Under the pieces are notes generated by a model. The model had not been told where the DNA came from and ran no database searches. It saw nothing but the letters and a program-made list of their open reading frames with translations. From Mesorhizobium sp. B2-1-1 (lineage in GTDB: Bacteria > Pseudomonadota > Alphaproteobacteria > Rhizobiales > Rhizobiaceae): a stretch of 64,000 nt of DNA. The position numbers were made by a program, and so were the translations under genes. This document shows positions 1 to 8,162 of this stretch, in pieces; position 1 is the stretch's first letter, and each line of letters begins with the position of its first letter. The DNA is taken from NCBI RefSeq assembly GCF_006442975.2, contig NZ_CP083954.1, positions 806,001 through 870,000 of the forward strand, given 5' to 3'.

Positions 1-1276
1 GATGCTTGCCGCCGTGATGACCGACAAGGCCACGGTCGAGATCCCTTCCCCCGTCGACGGCGAGATCCTGTGGCTGGGCGCCGATATCGGCGACACGGTG
101 GCGATCGGCTCGCCCATCGTGCGGCTGAAGGTGGCCGGCGAGGGCAATGTCGTTGGCGGTGCGATGCCGGCGGAAGTGACGGCTGAAAGTATCTCCGATG
201 ATACGGGGGCTCGCCCGGTCTCGGACCTGGAGCCGTCATCGCCCAATCTGTCGCCGTCATCCTCGGGCTTGTCCCGAGGATCCGCCGTCCCACAGGGATA
301 TGACGCGACCAGTTCCGGAAGGTCGGTAGATCCTCGGGACAAGCCCGAGGATGACGGCGCCAGGTCCAAGGTCAACAGCGCGCCGCGTGCGCAAGGTGAA
401 AGGCCGCTGGCCTCGCCGGCCGTGCGGCTGCGTGCGAAGGAAGCGGGCATCGACCTCAGGCAGGTCCAGGGAAGCGGCCCGGCCGGTCGCATCGGCCATG
501 AGGACATCGAGGCGTTCCTGGCGCGCGGGCCGCACATGGCCAAGGCATCCGGCCTCGCCCGCAACGATGCCGTCGAGGACATCAAGGTGGTGGGCCTGCG
601 GCGCAAGATCGCCGAGAAGATGACGCTGGCGGCGTCGCGCATCCCGCACATCACCTATGTCGAGGAGGTCGACGTTACCGCGCTCGAGGATCTGCGCGCC
701 GCGCTCAACAAGGAGAAGCGGGCGGCCAAGGGGGTAGAAAGGCCAAAGCTGACGCTGCTGCCGTTCCTGATGCGCGCGATGGTCAGGGCGATCGCGGACC
801 AGCCCAACCTCAATGCGCTGTTCGACGACGAGGCCGGCATCATCCACCAGCATGGCGGCATTCATATCGGCATCGCCGCGCAGACGCCGTCGGGACTGGT
901 CGTGCCCGTCGTCAAGCACGCCGAGGCGCTGGACATCTGGGAATGCGGCGCGGAGGTCGCCAGGCTGGCCGAGGCGGCCAAGTCGGGAACCGCGACGCGC
1001 GACGAGCTCTCCGGTTCGACCATAACCATCACCTCGCTCGGTGCCATGGGCGGCGTGGCGACGACTCCGGTCATCAACCACCCGGAAGTCGCGATCCTCG
1101 GCGTTAACAAGATGATGGTGCGGCCGGTATGGGACGGCACCCAGTTCATCCCGCGCAAGATGATGAACCTGTCGTCGAGCTTCGACCATCGCGTCATCGA
1201 CGGCTGGGACGCGGCGGTGTTCATCCAGCGCATCAAGACGCTCCTGGAAACGCCGGCGCTGATTTTCGTGGATTGA
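1..1276 (+). CDS. bkdB: Branched-chain 2-oxoacid dehydrogenase E2 (dihydrolipoyl acyltransferase), 5' end missing
   Basis: Transfers acyl groups from the lipoyl arm to CoA in the branched-chain 2-oxoacid dehydrogenase complex. Seen in order: the end of a lipoyl domain with the lipoyl-lysine motif TDKATVEI (about 30 residues of the domain lie before the window), a long linker, an E3-binding domain (LASPAVRLRAKEAGIDLRQV), and the acyltransferase domain with catalytic HRVIDG close to the C terminus. The ATG at position 2 is an internal methionine, not the start. The linker contains a perfect inverted repeat (separate entry) that adds low-complexity sequence without breaking the frame. lpdA follows downstream, as in bkd operons. 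Assignment to the branched-chain rather than the pyruvate complex is inferred from overall sequence and the following lpdA. Confidence 0.88.
   Translation, partial: MLAAVMTDKATVEIPSPVDGEILWLGADIGDTVAIGSPIVRLKVAGEGNVVGGAMPAEVTAESISDDTGARPVSDLEPSSPNLSPSSSGLSRGSAVPQGYDATSSGRSVDPRDKPEDDGARSKVNSAPRAQGERPLASPAVRLRAKEAGIDLRQVQGSGPAGRIGHEDIEAFLARGPHMAKASGLARNDAVEDIKVVGLRRKIAEKMTLAASRIPHITYVEEVDVTALEDLRAALNKEKRAAKGVERPKLTLLPFLMRAMVRAIADQPNLNALFDDEAGIIHQHGGIHIGIAAQTPSGLVVPVVKHAEALDIWECGAEVARLAEAAKSGTATRDELSGSTITITSLGAMGGVATTPVINHPEVAILGVNKMMVRPVWDGTQFIPRKMMNLSSSFDHRVIDGWDAAVFIQRIKTLLETPALIFVD
252..359. repeat. Palindromic repeat inserted in-frame in the E2 linker
   Basis: Positions 252-282 and 329-359 form a perfect 31-bp inverted repeat separated by 46 bp. 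It lies wholly inside the E2 coding frame and encodes the hydrophilic stretch ending RSVDPRDKPEDDG in the flexible linker between the lipoyl and E3-binding domains. Intergenic palindromes of this general type are common in rhizobial genomes; here one has been tolerated in a disordered linker. Confidence 0.8.
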
Positions 1277-1306
1277 CGGTGGATCATTCGAGATGATGGC
1301 GGGAGA

Positions 1307-1466
1307 GCGCCCCCCTCTGCCTTGCCAGGCATCTCCCCCACAAGGGGGGAGATCAGATGTCACGCCGGCTTTCGCCAATCACCAGCGCTGCGGGATTGAG
1401 CGAGGCGCCGAAGCCTCCAATCTCCCCCCTTGTGGGGGAGATGTCCGGCAGGACAGAGGGGGGCGC
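1307..1466. repeat. Family A palindromic repeat, copy 1
   Basis: An approximately 160-bp element between the E2 gene and lpdA. The outer ends (GCGCCCCCCTCTG and its complement) and about 47-bp arms are inverted repeats with about four mismatches. Each arm carries its own inner palindrome around ATCTCCCCC. The same architecture, including part of the middle (ttcgccaat), recurs at 2945-3104 and 53644-53809. The transcript could fold into a large cruciform; no coding capacity is apparent. Confidence 0.8.
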
Positions 1467-1510
1467 GAAGAATCTCGACGGAGCGTTTCCTCGGATCGAA
1501 GGGTCACGTC

Positions 1511-2908
1511 ATGAAAGAAATCTCCTGCAAGCTGCTGGTCATCGGCGCGGGGCCGGGCGGCTATGTCTGCGCTATTCGTGCCGGGCAGCTCGGCGTCGAT
1601 ACCGTCATCGTCGAGGCCGGCAAGCCGGGCGGCACCTGTCTCAATGTTGGCTGCATTCCTTCCAAGGCACTGATCCATGCAGCGGAGGAGTTCGAGAAGG
1701 TCGCGCAGATGGCGGGCGGCAACAGCCCGCTCGGCATTTCGGTGGCCGCGCCGGCGCTGGATCTGGGCAAGACGGTCGCCTGGAAGGACGGCATCGTTAG
1801 TCGGCTTAACAGCGGTGTCGCCGGCCTGCTCAAGAAGGCCGGGGTGAAGACCGTGCAGGGCTGGGCGACGTTTCGAGACGGCAAGACCGTCGCGGTCGAG
1901 ACCGAGACGGGAAGCCAGGTGATCCGCGCCGAAGCGGTGGTGATCGCCACCGGCTCGGCGCCGGTCGAATTGCCGTTCCTGCCGTTCGGCGGGCCGGTGA
2001 TCTCGTCGACGGAAGCGCTGGCGCTGAAGGAGGTGCCGCAGCGGCTGGCGGTGGTCGGCGGCGGCTATATCGGCCTGGAGCTCGGCACTGTCTTCGCCAA
2101 GATGGGCGCGGCGGTGACCGTGGTCGAGGCCTTGCCGCGCGTGCTGGCGCAGTATGACGCCGAACTGACGCGGCCGGTGGTCAAGCGGCTGGCGGCGCTC
2201 GGCATCGAAATGATGCCAGGCGCCAAGGCCAAGGGCCTGTCGACGAAAGGCGATGCGCTGCTGGTCGAGACCCCGGACGGCAAGGATGCCAGGATCGCCG
2301 CCGACAAGATCCTGGTCACGGTCGGCCGCAAGCCGGTGACGGAAGGGTGGGGGCTCGACCAGATCGACCTCGACATGGCGGGGCGATTCATCCGCATCGA
2401 CGAGCAGTGCCGCACCTCCATGCGCGGCATCTTCGCCATTGGCGACGTCACCGGCGAGCCGATGCTGGCGCACCGGGCGATGGCGCAAGGCGAGATGGTC
2501 GCCGAAATCGTCGCCGGCCATAAGCGCAGCTGGGACAAGCGGGCTATCCCGGCCGTCTGCTTCACCGATCCGGAGCTGGTCACCGTCGGCCTGTCGCCCG
2601 AAGAGGCCAAGGCGCTCGGCGGCGAAATCAAGATCGGGATGTTTCCCTTCGCCGCCAATGGCCGCGCGATGACCAGGCTTGGCGAGGATGGCTTTGTCCG
2701 CGTCGTCGCCCGCGCGGACAATCATCTTGTGCTGGGCATCCAGGCGGTCGGGCAAAGCGTGTCGGAACTGTCGACGGCCTTCGGCCTGGCGCTCGAAATG
2801 GGCGCGCGGCTGGAGGACATCGCCGGCACCATCCATGCCCATCCGACACAGGGCGAAGGCTTCCAGGAAGCGGCCCTGAAGGCGCTGGGACACGCGCTGC
2901 ATATTTAG
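1511..2908 (+). CDS. lpdA: Dihydrolipoyl dehydrogenase (E3)
   Basis: FAD enzyme that reoxidises the dihydrolipoyl arm of 2-oxoacid dehydrogenase complexes using NAD+. 465 residues, the usual family length. N-terminal FAD fold with GAGPGG, redox-active disulfide [13 protein letters not shown] (C43 and C48), a central NAD-binding [10 protein letters not shown], a second FAD motif in IFAIGDV, and the C-terminal catalytic AHPTQGE (His-Glu pair) supplied across the dimer. The start is the ATG at 1511, which puts the FAD motif at the expected distance; the frame is open further upstream but only into repeat sequence. It lies downstream of the E2 gene, separated by a palindromic repeat, so it most likely serves that complex. 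Confidence 0.95.
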   Translation: MKEISCKLLVIGAGPGGYVCAIRAGQLGVDTVIVEAGKPGGTCLNVGCIPSKALIHAAEEFEKVAQMAGGNSPLGISVAAPALDLGKTVAWKDGIVSRLNSGVAGLLKKAGVKTVQGWATFRDGKTVAVETETGSQVIRAEAVVIATGSAPVELPFLPFGGPVISSTEALALKEVPQRLAVVGGGYIGLELGTVFAKMGAAVTVVEALPRVLAQYDAELTRPVVKRLAALGIEMMPGAKAKGLSTKGDALLVETPDGKDARIAADKILVTVGRKPVTEGWGLDQIDLDMAGRFIRIDEQCRTSMRGIFAIGDVTGEPMLAHRAMAQGEMVAEIVAGHKRSWDKRAIPAVCFTDPELVTVGLSPEEAKALGGEIKIGMFPFAANGRAMTRLGEDGFVRVVARADNHLVLGIQAVGQSVSELSTAFGLALEMGARLEDIAGTIHAHPTQGEGFQEAALKALGHALHI

Positions 2909-2944
2909 AGCGCGACAGCAAAAACTGGTGATGTTGGCGGGGCA

Positions 2945-3104
2945 CTGCCCCCCTCTGCCCTACCGGGCATCTCCCCCTCAAGGGGGGAGATCGGCCGTCA
3001 CCTCTGCCTTCGCCAATTTCCCAACGTAGCCAAGTGAGCGGGGCGCCGAAACTGTCAATCTCCCCCCTTGAGGGGGAGATGTCCGGCAGGACAGAGGGGG
3101 GTGC
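2945..3104. repeat. Family A palindromic repeat, copy 2
   Basis: Same structure as the element at 1307-1466: outer CCCCCCTCTGCCC..., inner ATCTCCCCC palindromes, a conserved middle segment (cgccaattt, ggggcgccgaaact), and the inverted end with gtccggcaggacagaggggg. It occupies most of the space between lpdA and the convergent secreted-protein gene. Confidence 0.8.
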
Positions 3105-3121
3105 TAGCCCGCCACCGGTGC

Positions 3122-3156
3122 GCAATTCCGGACTGAAAACCGTTTCCCGGAATTGC
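3122..3156. terminator. Inverted repeat at the 3' end of the secreted-protein gene
   Basis: GCAATTCCGG (3122-3131) and CCGGAATTGC (3147-3156) form a perfect 10-bp stem with a 15-nt loop, directly after the minus-strand stop codon at 3158. There is no clear T-run, so termination is only a suggestion. Related sequence (gcgcaattcc, ggaatggctcta) occurs at about 34505-34635, so it may instead be part of a rhizobial interspersed repeat. Confidence 0.4.
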
Positions 3157-3157
3157 T

Positions 3158-4081
3158 CTAATTCGCCGCGCTCATCGCCTTGTCGAGCGCTGCCTTCACG
3201 TCCGCCGGCCAGGTCTTCACCGGGGGCTTGGCGTCCGGCTGGCCGTTCTCGCCGCGGCGGGCGAAATAGAGCTTGTGCTGGCCCGGGTCGACCGCCATGA
3301 AGCCGTCATTGCCGCCGCAATCATGCGGCACGCAGCCGCTGGCGTAGAAGGCGCCGGACGCGGTCTTCTCGGTGCCGCCGCCGACCAGCAGGCTGGTCGC
3401 CATGTCGGGCATGTCCTTGCCGAGCAGCGCCTCGGCCGCCTTATAGACGGCCTCATTGTGGAAGGCGTCGATGATGTTGTCATATTTCGACGGATCGATG
3501 TCCTTCCAGTCGGTGCCGGGTTCGGGCATGTAGGTCAGATTGCCGGAGATCGTCAGACCCGATGTCGGCGACCACTGCAATGCCGGCTTCGAATCGCCGG
3601 GAAGGAGATAAGGCACGAAATAGATGGCGCTGTCGGAGACGGCCGTGGGCGGCGCGCCGCACTCGTCCTGCTCGACGGTGGTGCTCTGGATCTCCGCGCC
3701 TTCCGGTTTCCAGACGATCACCGTCGCCGGCCCGCACTGGTTGCCGCCGTCGCCGACGTCGAACAGCGCCACCTTGACGCCGCCGACCTCGACGATCTTG
3801 TCGAAGAAGACGTCGTAATTGCCGGCCAGCTGCTTGCCGTCATAGGCAAGCACCTTCTCGCCATACTGTTCCTGCTGGGTGATGGTGAACTGGCCGCCCT
3901 CGAACGGGACCGGCGCCTGTTTGTCGTCGTCGGAAACGTCGGCGGCTCCCTCATCCGTAGCCGGCGTCTCGCTTGCCGCCGGTGGCTGCGCCTCTGGCGT
4001 CTCGGCCTGCGCATGCGCGCCGGCCATCGTCGCCACGGTCATGGCCAGGGCGCAGGCGCTGGCAAGAAGCGGGCGTGTCAT
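3158..4081 (-). CDS. Secreted protein with Ivy-like (lysozyme inhibitor) C-terminal motif
   Basis: 307 residues. Signal peptide at residues 1-25 (hydrophobic core, AHA/QA cleavage region), then an acidic, proline- and alanine-rich linker to about residue 60, so the mature protein is periplasmic or secreted. Near the C terminus it has SGCVPHDCGGNDGFMAVD. This resembles the CKPHDC protective loop by which Ivy-family proteins plug the active site of C-type lysozyme. The two cysteines and the P-H-D are kept and the K is V. The rest is unlike short Ivy proteins, so the central about 200 residues are of unknown function. A strong AGGAGG lies just upstream of the ATG at 4081. Lysozyme inhibition is inferred, not shown. 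Confidence 0.7.
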   Translation of the reverse strand: MTRPLLASACALAMTVATMAGAHAQAETPEAQPPAASETPATDEGAADVSDDDKQAPVPFEGGQFTITQQEQYGEKVLAYDGKQLAGNYDVFFDKIVEVGGVKVALFDVGDGGNQCGPATVIVWKPEGAEIQSTTVEQDECGAPPTAVSDSAIYFVPYLLPGDSKPALQWSPTSGLTISGNLTYMPEPGTDWKDIDPSKYDNIIDAFHNEAVYKAAEALLGKDMPDMATSLLVGGGTEKTASGAFYASGCVPHDCGGNDGFMAVDPGQHKLYFARRGENGQPDAKPPVKTWPADVKAALDKAMSAAN

Positions 4082-4150
4082 GACTGTTCCTCCTTCAGCC
4101 GCCGCAAGCCCGGCCAGCGACGGCCGGGCCGATGTCGTCAGCCGCGCCGT

Positions 4151-4756
4151 TCAGGCCCAGGGGCGCAGCTCGGCGTTCTTCTTCTCGAACGAAGCGATGG
4201 CGCCGGCCTTCTCCATCGTCAGGCCGATATCGTCGAGGCCGTTCAGCAGGCAATGACGCTTGAAGTCGTCGAGATCGAACTTGACCACGCCGCCATCGGG
4301 CCCGCGGATCTCCTTGGCCTCGAGGTCGATCGACAAGGTGGCGTTGGAGCCGCGCGACGCGTCGTCCATCAGCTTGTCGAGATCCTCGGGGCTGACAGTG
4401 ATGGGCAGCACGCCGTTCTTGAAGCAGTTGTTGTAGAAGATGTCGGCGAAGGAGGTCGAGATGACGCAGCGTATGCCGAAATCGAGCAGCGCCCACGGCG
4501 CGTGCTCGCGCGAGGAGCCGCAGCCGAAATTGTCGCCGGCGACAAGGATCTGCGCCTTGCGGTAGGCCGGCTTGTTGAGCACGAAATCCGGATTCTCCGA
4601 ACCGTCGTCCTTGTAGCGCATCTCGGCGAACAGGCCGCTGCCGAGCCCGGTGCGCTTGATCGTCTTGAGATAATCCTTGGGGATGATCATGTCGGTGTCG
4701 ACATTGACGATCGGCATGGGCGCGGCGACGCCGGTGAGCTTGGTGAATTTTTCCAT
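4151..4756 (-). CDS. leuD: 3-isopropylmalate dehydratase small subunit
   Basis: With LeuC, isomerises 2-isopropylmalate to 3-isopropylmalate in leucine synthesis. 201 residues, the normal length. The swivel domain shows [37 protein letters not shown] (the substrate-specificity loop of the family) and [11 protein letters not shown]. The ATG at 4756 gives the standard [13 protein letters not shown] start; the reading frame extends upstream to 4867 but that stretch does not resemble LeuD. leuC is not in the window, consistent with the separated leuC and leuD of Rhizobiales. Confidence 0.95.
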   Translation of the reverse strand: MEKFTKLTGVAAPMPIVNVDTDMIIPKDYLKTIKRTGLGSGLFAEMRYKDDGSENPDFVLNKPAYRKAQILVAGDNFGCGSSREHAPWALLDFGIRCVISTSFADIFYNNCFKNGVLPITVSPEDLDKLMDDASRGSNATLSIDLEAKEIRGPDGGVVKFDLDDFKRHCLLNGLDDIGLTMEKAGAIASFEKKNAELRPWA

Positions 4757-4908
4757 GGTCTTGCCCGTCTTCCTGGCATTGCGGGGGATTGCTGGCGCCC
4801 GGTTTACACAAAGCCGGCGACAAATAAAAGGCAGGTGTTCGCGCGCGTCGGCACGGGTGCCGCACAAACGGCTTCGAATTCGCGGCCCGATGGTGCAGTC
4901 TGGATGTG

Positions 4909-5328
4909 ATGGCTGAAAAAATCCTCTATGCCCGCGAACCCGCGCTCAATGTCGCCGAATTCCGCCGCGTGCTGGTGGACTCCGGCCTTGGCGAGATCCG
5001 TCCCGTCGATGATGCCGACAGGCTGCGGGCGATGCTGTCGGGCGCCAATCTGGTGCTGACCGCGCGGCTGGATACCGAAGGCAAGCCGCTGGTCGGCGTC
5101 ATCAGGGCCGTGACGGACTTCTCCTGGGTCTGCTACATCTCCGATCTCGCCGTTTCCGGATCGGCGCAGGGGCTCGGCATCGGCAAGGGACTGATGGACG
5201 AGGCGCGGCGGCAGCTCGGCCCGTCCGTCGCCATCAGCCTGGTTTCCGTGCCCGACGCCGCCGGCTTCTACGAACGCATCGGCATGATGCGCATGGCCGA
5301 CGCCTTCTGGTTCTCCCGCACGCGCTGA
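4909..5328 (+). CDS. GNAT-family N-acetyltransferase
   Basis: 139 residues forming one GNAT domain. The acetyl-CoA-binding motif A is visible as [20 protein letters not shown] (R/Q-x-x-G-x-G/A pattern), followed by [16 protein letters not shown], the usual motif B region. Substrate unknown. Divergent from leuD. A GTG lies immediately upstream at 4906, so the start could be 4906 or the ATG at 4909. Confidence 0.8.
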   Translation: MAEKILYAREPALNVAEFRRVLVDSGLGEIRPVDDADRLRAMLSGANLVLTARLDTEGKPLVGVIRAVTDFSWVCYISDLAVSGSAQGLGIGKGLMDEARRQLGPSVAISLVSVPDAAGFYERIGMMRMADAFWFSRTR

Positions 5329-5378
5329 CATTTTTCTCCTGTGGCCGGATCCAGCAGCCGTTGGCATGACATGTCGCC

Positions 5379-5407
5379 TTGACATGCAACCAAATGGTTG
5401 CATATTA
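5379..5407 (+). promoter_or_regulatory. arsR promoter with operator between -35 and -10
   Basis: A perfect TTGACA (5379-5384) is followed at once by the palindrome TGCAACCA-AA-TGGTTGCA (5385-5402). The -10-like CATATT (5401-5406) sits at a 16-bp spacing, overlapping the end of the palindrome. The arrangement fits autorepression by the downstream ArsR-type regulator. Expected transcription start is about 5412-5414, at the ATG itself, which implies a leaderless mRNA. Confidence 0.65.
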
Positions 5408-5412
5408 GGGCC

Positions 5413-5730
5413 ATGAGCATGGACGCCGTCTTTCGCGCTTTGGCCGACCCGACCCGCCGGCAATTGCTGGACAGCCTTCATGACAGGAACGGGCAGACGC
5501 TGAACGGGCTGTGCGCTGAGATGGATATGACCCGCCAGGCGGTGACCAAGCACCTGGCGATCCTCGAGGAGGCGAACCTTGTCACCACAATCCGCAAGGG
5601 GCGCGAGAAGGAGCACTACCTCAACCCGGTTCCGATCAACGAGATCGCCGAGCGCTGGATCGGCAAATTCGAGCGGGGGCGGCTCTCCGCCCTCGGCGAT
5701 CTGAAGAGACGCCTCGAAAAGGAAGACTGA
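5413..5730 (+). CDS. ArsR-family transcriptional regulator
   Basis: 105 residues. Winged helix-turn-helix with FRALADPTRRQLLDSL and a recognition helix in MTRQAVTKHLAILEEANLV, then the wing REKEHYLNP. No Cys metal site of the ArsR/SmtB type is visible, so it belongs to the metal-independent group usually paired with SRPBCC/AHSA1 proteins, as here. The start is the ATG at 5413, which coincides with the expected transcription start; a TTG at 5398 lies inside the operator. The stop overlaps the next start by one base (TGATG), so the two genes are translationally coupled. Confidence 0.88.
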   Translation: MSMDAVFRALADPTRRQLLDSLHDRNGQTLNGLCAEMDMTRQAVTKHLAILEEANLVTTIRKGREKEHYLNPVPINEIAERWIGKFERGRLSALGDLKRRLEKED

Positions 5731-6176
5731 TGAGCAACGCCTTCGTTTATGTGACCTACATCCGCACCACGCCCGACAAGCTTTGGCAGGCGCTGACCGA
5801 ACCGGAATTCCACGAGCAATATTTTCTCGGCGCCCGCATGCAGAGCGACTGGAGAAAGGGCTCCGCGTGGAAGATGGTCTATGCCGACGGCCGGGTGACC
5901 GACAGCGGCGAGATCCTCGAGATCGATCCGCCAAGGCGCCTGGTGATCAAATGGCGCAATGAGTTCATGCCGGACGTGAAGGCCGATGGCTACACCACCT
6001 GCACCTTCGTCATCGAGCAGGAGGGCGACATGATGAAGCTTGCCGTCACCCATGCGGCCGACGGCCCGCACAAGCTGCTGGAGCATGTCGGCAAGGGCTG
6101 GCCGCTCGTCCTGTCGAGCCTGAAAAGCCTGCTCGAAACCGGGCAGGGCCTGTCTCGGCCGGCGTCGAAAGGCTGA
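5730..6176 (+). CDS. SRPBCC (AHSA1-like) domain protein
   Basis: 148 residues with a single START/Bet v1-type fold of the AHSA1 subgroup: FVYVTYIRTTPDKLWQALT, WRKGSAWKM, GEILEIDPPRRLVIKW and a C-terminal amphipathic helix (GKGWPLVLSSLKSLLET). Such proteins bind hydrophobic ligands; this ArsR-SRPBCC pairing is widespread, but its ligand is unknown. Coupled to the preceding regulator and presumably under its control. Confidence 0.85.
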   Translation: MSNAFVYVTYIRTTPDKLWQALTEPEFHEQYFLGARMQSDWRKGSAWKMVYADGRVTDSGEILEIDPPRRLVIKWRNEFMPDVKADGYTTCTFVIEQEGDMMKLAVTHAADGPHKLLEHVGKGWPLVLSSLKSLLETGQGLSRPASKG

Positions 6177-6218
6177 AAATCATCGGTTCCGAGCCGAAAC
6201 AATCATTCGGAGGCATCC

Positions 6219-6722
6219 ATGATGCATGTTCCAGTGCCAACTTCAGCCGTGCAGAGCATGACCAATGGCGAGACCGTTATGGCCCAGGCCGAGATCGGCG
6301 CGCCGGCCGAGCGCGTCTTCCGCGCGCTGATCTCCGACGAGGTCGAACAATGGTGGGGGTCCGCCGACACCTACCGGATGGTGAAATGGTCGGCAGACCC
6401 TCGCGCCGGCGGCCGATGGGCCGTCACGGTCCGTGGAGCCGACGGCAGCGAGCTGCCGGCCAACGGGGAATTCCTCGATATCGAGGTGCCGCGCCGGATC
6501 GTGCAGACAAGGGCCTATGCCTGGGACCATCCGACGCTTGGCCGCCGGCAAACGACGGTCGCCTGGCTGCTGGAACCAACCGCCGCGGGCACGCGCCTCA
6601 CCATCTGCCATGGCGGCTTCGCCGGGCTGGCCGAAGCGGCGGCCGAACATGCCGAGGGCTGGGGACGCGTGCTGGGCTGGCTACAGGCGTATTTGGGTGC
6701 GGGAAGCCGAGTGGCGGCTTAG
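6219..6722 (+). CDS. SRPBCC (AHSA1-like) domain protein, second copy
   Basis: 167 residues, same fold as the upstream gene but divergent: AEIGAPAERVFRALISDEVEQWWG, GGRWAVTVRG, GEFLDIEVPRRIVQT, TVAWLLEP and a C-terminal helix ending in WGRVLGWLQAYLG. The W-W pair after the first helix is typical of the group. A CGGAGG ribosome site lies at 6208-6213; ATGs at 6219 and 6222 are both possible. The 42-bp gap from the previous gene suggests one transcript. Confidence 0.82.
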   Translation: MMHVPVPTSAVQSMTNGETVMAQAEIGAPAERVFRALISDEVEQWWGSADTYRMVKWSADPRAGGRWAVTVRGADGSELPANGEFLDIEVPRRIVQTRAYAWDHPTLGRRQTTVAWLLEPTAAGTRLTICHGGFAGLAEAAAEHAEGWGRVLGWLQAYLGAGSRVAA

Positions 6723-6782
6723 CCGACTGGTGGCGGTGCAGACCCTTTTGATGTCAGCGTCAAAGAGGGACCTTGACTCGGC

Positions 6783-7949
6783 TCAAATCACATTCAACTC
6801 GCGGAACGCCCGCCCTTCGGCAACGCGTTCGTAGCCAAAGGGGGAGCAATCGATCGTGCGGTAGCCACCATGGACGATCAGCTCGGCCAGCGCCTTGCCC
6901 ACGGCGGGCGCCTGCTGCAGGCCGTGGCCGGAAAAGCCGTTGGCGAAGAGGAAATTGCCGACTTCGGGATGCGGGCCGATCACCGCGTTCTGGTCGAGCG
7001 TGTTGTAGTCGTAATGACCGGCCCAGGCGCGCGTCGGCTTGATCGCCTCGAAGGCCGGGATGCGGGTCGCCAGCACCGGCCAGATCACCTCTTCGAACAG
7101 CGGCCAGTCGACGTCGAAATCGGCGGGATCGGCCGGGCCGTCGCCCTCCTCCGGCTCGGCGCCGCCGGTGAGATAGACCGAGCCTTCCGGCCTGACATAG
7201 ATGCCGGACGGGTCGACCAGCAGCGGCATGTCGGCATATTTCTCGCGCGCCTCGAAGACGAAGACGTTGCGCTTGCGCGGCTCGACCGGCAGCGCCAGCC
7301 CGGCGAGTGCGGCGACCTTGCCCGCATTCGGCCCTGCGGCATTGACAAGGATGCCGGCCTCGAGCCGTTCGCCATTGTCGAGGCTGACGCCGGTAACGCG
7401 GTCACCCTGCCGCTCGATGCCGGTGACCGAAGCATTGATGAAGTCGATCTTCTTCTCGCGCAACGCCTTGCGGAACAGCATCAGCATGGCATGCGCGTCG
7501 AACCAGCCCTCGCCGCTGCGGCCATAGGCGCCGGCGGTGATGCCCTCGGCCGACAGCCAAGGGAAACGGCGCACGAGTTGTTCGGCGTCCTCCAGCAAAA
7601 TGTCGGCGCCTTCGGCAAGCTGTGCCTCGTGGTTGGCCCTGAGGATCGGCAGCCCGGCCTCGCCGGCGAGAATGAGATAGCCGCCCTCGCGAAAACCGAT
7701 GTCGGCGTCTGCGCCGAATTCTTCCTTCAGCCGCCGGAACAGTTTCAGCGTGAATTGCGACAGGCGGATATTTTCCGGAATGGAGAATTGCTGGCGGATC
7801 GAGGCCATGGATAGCGTCGTCGCCGCGTGGGAAAATTGCGGGTCGCGCTCGACCAGCGCGATCGAGCCGGAAAAGCCCTCCTCGCGCAGATAATAGGCGA
7901 TCGAGGAGCCGACGATGGCTCCGCCGATGATGATGATGTCGTAGCGCAC
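6783..7949 (-). CDS. FAD-dependent oxidoreductase, DAO family
   Basis: 388 residues. Rossmann FAD motif DIIIIGGAIVGSSIAYYLREEG at the N terminus, then IALVERD, a central substrate domain, and the C-terminal second FAD-contact region FANGFSGHGLQQAPAVGKALAELI typical of sarcosine, glycine and D-amino-acid oxidases. It probably oxidises a secondary amine or amino acid; the substrate cannot be told. The start is a GTG at 7949 preceded by GGAGAAA at good spacing. It converges with the SRPBCC gene. Confidence 0.85.
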   Translation of the reverse strand: MRYDIIIIGGAIVGSSIAYYLREEGFSGSIALVERDPQFSHAATTLSMASIRQQFSIPENIRLSQFTLKLFRRLKEEFGADADIGFREGGYLILAGEAGLPILRANHEAQLAEGADILLEDAEQLVRRFPWLSAEGITAGAYGRSGEGWFDAHAMLMLFRKALREKKIDFINASVTGIERQGDRVTGVSLDNGERLEAGILVNAAGPNAGKVAALAGLALPVEPRKRNVFVFEAREKYADMPLLVDPSGIYVRPEGSVYLTGGAEPEEGDGPADPADFDVDWPLFEEVIWPVLATRIPAFEAIKPTRAWAGHYDYNTLDQNAVIGPHPEVGNFLFANGFSGHGLQQAPAVGKALAELIVHGGYRTIDCSPFGYERVAEGRAFRELNVI

Positions 7950-7976
7950 TTTTTTCTCCGATCGCTGCCGGCGTCC

Positions 7977-8108
7977 TTACGCGACCGGCAAAACAATCTC
8001 GAAGCGCGTGCCGCGCTCGGAGTCAACCAGCCTGATCGTGCCATCCTGCGCTTTCAGGAGGGCCAGCACGATGCCGAGCCCCATGCCGGTGCCCCCGGTA
8101 GAGCACCG
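7977..8108 (-). pseudogene. Remnant of a sensor histidine kinase C terminus
   Basis: In this frame the minus strand reads TGGTGMGLGIVLALLKAQDG followed by a strand ending FEIVLPVA and a stop at 7977. This is the G2 box (GTGMGLGIV) and last beta-strand of a HATPase_c domain. Only about 42 codons remain; upstream the frame passes into the start region of the divergent lyase gene, so the catalytic and sensor parts are gone. It is not in a translatable context and is best read as a gene fragment. Confidence 0.65.
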
Positions 8109-8162
8109 CGCGAGGCCGCCTGCTCCCTTGCCTCAACCCGCGGCAGGCGGCATAGATTTGGC

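Noticed and set aside
1379..2902. A 507-codon minus-strand frame opposite lpdA
   Set aside because: Antisense shadow; the plus strand encodes a complete, motif-rich Lpd.
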